This document shows positions 58,301-64,000 of a stretch of DNA of 64,000 nucleotides, piece after piece. Below the pieces are notes generated by a model, which did not search any database, was not told where the DNA came from, and was given only the letters and a program-made list of their open reading frames with translations. How positions within the stretch are numbered: position 1 is the first letter of the stretch; every line of letters begins with the position of its first letter. The position numbers and the translations under genes are program-made. The stretch comes from Combretum micranthum (lineage: Eukaryota > Streptophyta > Magnoliopsida > Myrtales > Combretaceae), in NCBI GenBank assembly GCA_024138025.1, contig JAMXBD010000578.1:540001-604000 (forward strand). The letters are read 5' to 3'.

Positions 58301-59306
58301 TTTTGTACACTTTCCTTTTATCAAACTTCTTCAAATCATCTACTAAGCTTCCTATATCAATTCTAACATCAATAAACTCTAATAACAACTCCTAACACTT
58401 CAATCTTCCTCCATCAACTTCAAACAACAATCAAACCATCATAACTACTATTCATCATCTTCTTCCTCCTTCATAATCCGACCTTCAACAAGCATATATC
58501 AACAAATACATAAATAAACAACACTCTCAATCCAATTCAACATTAACTCATCAATTACAAATGTAAATAACAAGTAAAAACAAAGAGAAATAGAAATAGA
58601 AAACTTATCTCTTTGAGCCTACTCATGCAATTCATTCTTCTTCTTCTTATTGAAGCTAATTCTACTTGATCTCCTCTTTCTATCTTGTTTCCTATCCTTA
58701 ATTTATCTTCTTGAATTGAGTTTTAGAGAAAGCAAAAGAAAGAGAGAAGAAGAGATGAGAAGAAGAAGAGATGAGAAGAAGAGAAAGAAGTAGGAAATGA
58801 AAATGAATGGGAAGAAAAGGGCAGCCAAAAGAAAGAAAAGAAAAGGAAAGGGTAAAGTTAAATTTGGATAAAATAGAAATAGGATATAGGTTTAGAACTA
58901 TCAGATCAATATCTATAATTCCAGAAGTATTTAAAAGATGATTTCTGAACCGATAGGTTATAAATTAAGATCTTAAAATAAGAATTTAATTTAGGAATTT
59001 AATTTGGATACAAAGATATTTAATTTGAGTTCAGGTTTAAGAACTGATATTTTTATTCAAGCAAATGAACTTAAATTTTATTGAGATTTAGGAATTAGTG
59101 TTTAGGCTAAGAATCAAGAGTTTAGGAATCCTCTAAACATTTTTAGAACACGTTTAGGGATTTTAGGAATTTCAAATCTCAAAACCAACTTAATTATTAG
59201 TTAATTAAATTAAGCCAACTTGTCTAATTATATCCTATAATTCATTTTATTCATTTAATTTATCTAAACTCAATTTCTAATCTAGGTGAAGATTTGGAGT
59301 ATTTCA
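55320..59306 (-). mobile_element. Tekay-like solo LTR, complete (3,987 bp)
   Basis: TGTAAAAACCC to GAGTATTTCA with a perfect AAGTA TSD, inside the Z solo LTR. The longest uninterrupted family LTR in the window and the reference for the others. Carries hairpin (56,095-56,118), CATTGCATCATG cluster (56,360-56,445), conserved core (about 58,040-58,095), variable module (58,130-58,290) and GAA-rich tract. No coding content. Confidence 0.9.
58130..58290. repeat. Variable module, 'AACGCCGGC' type
   Basis: AACGCCGGCACTTCTACACC, GAAACCGGCAGCGTTGGAGG, GCCGACCGTGTAGAAGC, GGAGGCGGTGTTG. GC-rich; theme shared with 35,525-35,705 in opposite orientation. Confidence 0.65.
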
Positions 59307-60541
59307 AAGTAAAACTCAAATATGTATATTTTGTAAAAGGATTCCTTATGTATATAAATAGACTCATAATTTATGCATGAAGCTATAGGTGTTGTCTTAT
59401 TTAATTTATTTTCTTAAAACAACCTTTTCTAGTGTTTTGGAAAAATTTGGATTTGTTAGACCTTACTTTATGTGGTTGAAGTAACTTATAAATTTTTGGA
59501 TGATCAAAATCTAATATACTATATTTTGATTCTTTAGTTTATCAAAAGTGAGTTGAAAATAAAGTTTGGTCTTTTGAGATTATCTACAAAATTTATTTCT
59601 AGGAAATGAAAAATAGAGTTTCCAAAGTTTTCTTTAGTAGTACTTGATGAGTTTATTCTTTGAAAATTTATTTTCATTTTTCCTTGTAAGTTGATTTTCT
59701 TGAAAACTTATTTAGCTCTTGGTTTAGAAAGTTGGTAAAAATAGTACCAAGTTATTATTTATATATCAAGACTTCTTTTGTTATTTGAAAATGAAATATT
59801 TTTAGACTTTGGAGAAACTTCTTTTATTAATAGTTTGAAATTTCATAATGGGTTTACATAAACTTTTAAAAGAGATTTATTTGAAAAATATTTTCTAAGT
59901 CTTTGGGAAAACGTTGATCAAATTTTATTCTTTCATAAAAAAGATTCATTTTTATTTAGACAACAACTTATTAGCCATGCATGAATATGATCATGTAGTT
60001 TATAAAAGCTAAAAACATAACAAGATAAGATAATAAAAAATATAGAAATAAATAAGAATAATAATAATTGTCAAGTATTGGGAGCCTTAGCTTTTTCAAG
60101 ACTTCCCGGGACTAAAAATAGACTAGTCCAAAAAAAAAAAAAGAAATTTTTTTGACTTGATGAGGATAAGTCTAAGACTAGAAAGACTAGTCTTAAAACA
60201 ACTTGAAAGTAAATAAAATTGTAATAACAAATGAGCTTATATGCTCTAAAAGATATATATAACTACATAGATATATTTAGTTAGATATATATAAAAACAA
60301 CATAAAGGAAAAAAGTTTCATGAACAAGAATAAAGTATGAATATATTGTTGCTTTCTTAACCTCATGGGTTTAAAAAACACGCACTATGCTCATACTAAA
60401 TAAATGAACATATAGAAAGCTTTAAACTATTACCTATAGAAGAAGAAGAAACTAGAGAAAATTTGAGAGAGCTTTTGGAGAGATTTTGGGAGAGTAATTA
60501 TAGTGTATGAAAGGTGTGAAGGAAATGAAAGGAAGAGGTGG

Positions 60542-60549
60542 TATTTATA
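60542..60549 (-). promoter_or_regulatory. TATA-like box of the Z solo LTR
   Basis: TATAAATAC on the minus strand followed by a CT-rich leader (CACTTTTTCC, CTTCCTTTC), as in the other Z LTRs. Confidence 0.6.
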
Positions 60550-61165
60550 GGAAAAAGTGAAGGGTAATTTGTGTTAATTAATTAAATAAAAAAAAAAATT
60601 GAGTGTGAATGGGGGGGGCTGGCGCAATTTGTGAGGAGGAGAGAGGGAAATTTAATTTTTTTTTTATATTTTTGCTAATGAAAAGTAAGATATGAGAGAT
60701 GTGAAGTTGTATTAGAAATGAAAATTGTAAGAAAATAGGTGCATGGTTGTAAGAGTAGGTTGTAAGAAAAAAAGTATAGATAGATAAATAGTATAGAATA
60801 GTCATAAATAGTGTAATGTAAAGTAGATATGACAAATAAAGTATCGATAGTAAGAAAATATGTGTATAATTGCGATATCTGATATTTTTTTTTATTCCGA
60901 TTCCTAAGACATGCTTTTTAAAAACTGTATCCGATCAGGCTCAAAATGAATCGTTGTTTAACTAATCTGATATTTTTAAGCTTTCTTATGTTATTACGAA
61001 CTATTTTACATACTAATCTCTCACTTACTCGCTTAAGGTTATGAATACGGGATTGCCGAACTTGAATGGTTGCATTTGACTAAGGTTTTGTTGACTTTAG
61101 GATTTCTAGTTGACCTTTTAGCTAGGGTTTAAGCTTAATCGATCGTAAAACTTTGGGGGTTTACA

Positions 61166-61170
61166 TTATT
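61166..61170. repeat. Right TSD of the Z solo LTR (TTATT)
   Basis: Exact copy of 53,847-53,851. Confidence 0.9.
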
Positions 61171-61768
61171 TCTATAAAATCGTATTTCTAATCATATAGA
61201 ATTCTTGTTTATAATTTTACTATATCTTATCAAACATTTTCCACTCTAATTAGTTAAGATACTACATTGAAACAAATCTAGGGACACATGATAGACTATA
61301 ATATTTATTATAATAAGAGAAAAAGCATATATTTAGTATTCAATGTTTACCTATTTTTCTATTTGAATCACCAACTTTTCTTTCTCCTTATATTTGAGTT
61401 CTCAATATTTTCAAACTTCTGTAAAAGTAGGATTTTTGCCAAATTTATTAATGTTTTACCCATTCATAGTATGTGTCAATAGGACCGATGCATGATTGTA
61501 AAATTGTGAGGTAAACCTTAATTAAGTTAATTTAAGAATTATTTATTTATATGCTCTTGATATTATAGTTATTTATATATATATATTTATAAGAATTTCA
61601 TTGTGATATTTTTTAAAGCTTCATGAAAAAAATTTATTCAAACAATAACTAAGAGTATTTAGTACATTTTGTAAGAGATTGTATATATGTCACTTGAAAA
61701 TCAATTATTAAAAAAAATTGAGTTATTACTGTATAAGTGTTGCTTTTAACAAAAAAGATCGTAAAATA

Positions 61769-64000
61769 TGAAATACCCAAAACCTTTACCTAAATTAGAA
61801 ATTGGAAGAATTGGATAGTTTAAAAATTCAAGTAAAATAAACAATGAGTTATTATTAGATAACAAGGCATAATTAAAATTCGTAAATAGATCAAATTGAG
61901 ATTTGATATTTAAAGTACTCTTTTAAATCATCTATACGTCTCAATGACTTTTCTTATGAATTAAACTTTTCAATTTCTTCAAATTCTTCATTGAGATTTA
62001 TTTTTCTTCATTTTCAATTCTTAAATCTTAAAAGAAAAATTTTAAATGTTTTGCAAACTCCTAAACCCTTGAATCTTAGTTTTAACTTTTATTTTTTAAA
62101 ATCCATAATTTTGAAAATCAACTTTTTGTTAAAATGTCTTTTTAAGCCAAATCCAACTTAAATGTCAATTTTCTATAAATTGTATTCTTAAACTAGATTT
62201 GCAATCAAGACAAAAAATATTGTTATATAGATTCTCAAATTATTTTCTAATTACTTTTAGAACTTAAGATAATTATCTGAAAAGCTTAAGTTGAAACCTT
62301 TAATCGTTAAATATCTTTTGTTTTCTTTGTTCCTAACATTTTCTTTTCTTTTCCTTTTATCTTTTGCTACTCTCTCTTTTCTTTGTTCTTTTCTTTTCTT
62401 TGTTCTTTTTCTTCTTCTCCTTCTTCTTCTTTTCGCTTTTCTTTCTTCCAAAATCAATCCCCGAATCTCAATTTCAAGAAGAACATATGAGAAATTAAAG
62501 ATAGGAAAGAAGATAGGAGATGGAACAAACTCTAAGTAGCACCAACAACAAGAAAAGAAGATGAAGTAACCTAGGAATTGTTAAACATGTAAGTTTTGTT
62601 GTTTTCTTTATGTAATTGTTGTGTAAGCTTGTATATGATGTATTAATACTATAGATAAGTAGGGTTGATGATAAAACTAGTGCATAATTGATGTATGAAC
62701 TTAAGTATCAAAACCTAAGTGTGTTTAAGCATGTAAAACTAGTTGTTTGATGACAAGATTCAAGGAGATATAAAGTGAGAATATATATTTAGGAAGTTTA
62801 GTTATTGGTATGTTTGATATATTGATTATAAGATGTTGTATGTTAAGTTTGTGATACAAAACAAGTAGTTAAAATAAACTAAGTTTCAAAGTTTTGAAAC
62901 AGAGAAAAACAGGAGAAAAACATGATTTTTGGGTACTTGGTCAAAAGTCACAGGCATGACAATGGATTTTAAAGTAATGATTCAATAGTTTTCGCAAATC
63001 ACGAGTGAGATCTATCCCAGCTAGCCACTGTTTTAGGAAAAATTTATTGTCACGGCTTGATTAATCTTTTATAAACATAAAGTTGAAGAATTTTATGAAT
63101 TGCAACCGTGATCCACCCCTTGTTAGTCTCGAGTTGTTTTAAAGAACTTCAAGATCTCAAAATCATGGGAGTGATTGATTCCTTGATAGCTTTGGGTGTT
63201 TGAGTTTTTCAAGATCATGAGCATGATTCAACCCGCGATCACCTATGTTTGCCTTCCCTTCCTTGATCACAGGCGTTATCAAAGGCGTGATTTGGAATCA
63301 TGATCTTAATCATGGACGTGATTCATGGTTGTGTCTTGTTTCACCTTGTTTAAATAAAACAAATTAGATAATTGATGGATAAAGATATGATATGTTAGTG
63401 CTTGTATAAATGAGTTAAATGAATTAATAGGATTAATAACTAACTTAGGTTAATATAGTTTCTAAGTATAAAATGAACTTAGTTAATGGACTTAGTCAAT
63501 AAACTTAAGTTTAACTTGACTTTATAAACTATAATGAGTTAAAATGAATTAGATTAACTAAGTATAATCGTCTCGACTAAGATAAGATTAATATAGACTT
63601 AGCTTATAACTAACCTAGATTAATGAGTTATGATAAATCTTAAATGATAAGGAGTGTGTAATTTCTAAAATATGTTAGACCAAAGCTATGTTTAATTAAA
63701 AATAATTTGATAGATAACAAAGAACTATTCATATCTTGGCAGGGCAATCTTTGTAGCCATGGCTCAGTTTCTATTTTATGTATGATCAAATAAAAGCATA
63801 AAAAGGAATGTTTAATATGAAATTGATATAAGTTAATAGATAATTGAATATGTCATATAATTTAATCTTTTGAATAGATATCTAGATTTGGTTTTGGTTT
63901 CTATTTCTTCTGGATTATCTTCTGATCTCCATCGAGTTTTCAACAACGTATATAGTAACTTGTGTGTTGTATGATAGGATAGGCATCTAAAATGAATTAA
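61769..64000 (+). mobile_element. Tekay-like LTR in copy 2, running off the window
   Basis: TGAAATACCCAAAACC at 61,769 after AAATA, in the same place as 32,741 in copy 1. It follows the family LTR through the pyrimidine-rich tract (62,330-62,445), a variable module (62,935-63,320) and conserved blocks such as GGATAGGCATCTAAAATG at the very end. It is incomplete: relative to 55,320-59,306 roughly 1.2 kb more is expected beyond 64,000, then either the TSD AAATA or a PBS. Confidence 0.8.
62935..63320. repeat. Variable module, 'ATCATGAGCATGATT' type
   Basis: Phrases such as TCACAGGCATGAC, GATCATGAGCATGATTC, GATCACAGGCGTTATC, AAGGCGTGATTTGG and AATCATGGACGTGATTCATGG recur through 380 bp. Each is close to an inverted repeat. 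Unrelated to the modules of other copies. Confidence 0.6.

Larger units (their letters stand above)
53852..61165 (-). mobile_element. Z-family solo LTR
   Basis: TGTCACACC to GGGGGTTTACA with a perfect TTATT TSD; after removing the nested LTR at 55,320-59,306 it is about 3.3 kb, matching the Z LTRs. Reverse orientation. TATA-like box at 60,542-60,549. No internal region, so it arose by LTR-LTR recombination. It carries a different variable module (54,440-54,620) from element Z. Confidence 0.88.
53810..62445. repeat. Copy 2 of the duplicated segment, interrupted
   Basis: 53,810-53,851 and 61,166-62,445 together match 32,089-33,413. Copy 2 is split by a Z solo LTR and retains the LTR beyond the point where copy 1 is interrupted (CTTTC/TTCC at 62,445). 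Confidence 0.75.

Overview
This window is plant nuclear DNA: AT-rich, intron-bearing, and built almost entirely of nested Ty3/gypsy LTR retrotransposons inserted into the remains of older genes. Nothing in it identifies the species; a flowering plant is as far as the sequence goes. I found no intact host gene, rRNA, CRISPR array or bacterial feature. Every boundary below was placed by eye from TG...CA ends, 5-bp target-site duplications (TSDs), primer binding sites (PBS) and polypurine tracts (PPT).

Layout. (1) 1-3,726: AT-rich DNA, a degenerate ~60-bp tandem repeat at 1,440-2,265, and minus-strand exons of a decayed gene resembling the plant-specific region found upstream of Ulp1-type proteases. 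(2) 3,727-25,577: one Tat/Ogre-lineage element on the minus strand. It has ~3.0-kb LTRs, a PBS, a pre-gag ORF1, gag-protease, a probable intron, RT, two RNase H-like regions, integrase and a minisatellite-rich 3' region. It split an exon of the decayed gene, and the reading frame closes again across the TSD. Its left (3') LTR carries a long-LTR solo LTR (5,863-12,179), which itself carries another (6,581-9,367). (3) 25,578-32,088: further exons of the split gene, a possible MADS-box K-domain relic near 29.1-29.25 kb, and otherwise unassigned AT-rich DNA. (4) 32,089-53,809: first copy of a duplicated segment, holding the start of a long-LTR (Tekay-like chromovirus) LTR. This is interrupted by a minus-orientation LTR, which is interrupted by a 5'-truncated plus-strand Tekay-like element (integrase end plus LTR), which is interrupted at 36,313-48,417 by a complete element of a second family, called Z here. 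(5) 53,810-64,000: second copy of the duplicated segment, interrupted by a Z solo LTR (53,852-61,165) that holds a Tekay-like solo LTR (55,320-59,306). The duplicated Tekay-like LTR then runs off the window end.

What stands out. The Tekay-like LTRs share conserved flanks but carry a completely different GC-rich, repeat-bearing module at the same internal position in each copy. The Z LTRs do something similar. Element Z has near-identical LTRs and a perfect TSD but a wrecked pol, and it carries an unrecognised ~335-codon ORF before gag. The Tat element lacks the protease catalytic core. No element here looks able to move by itself.
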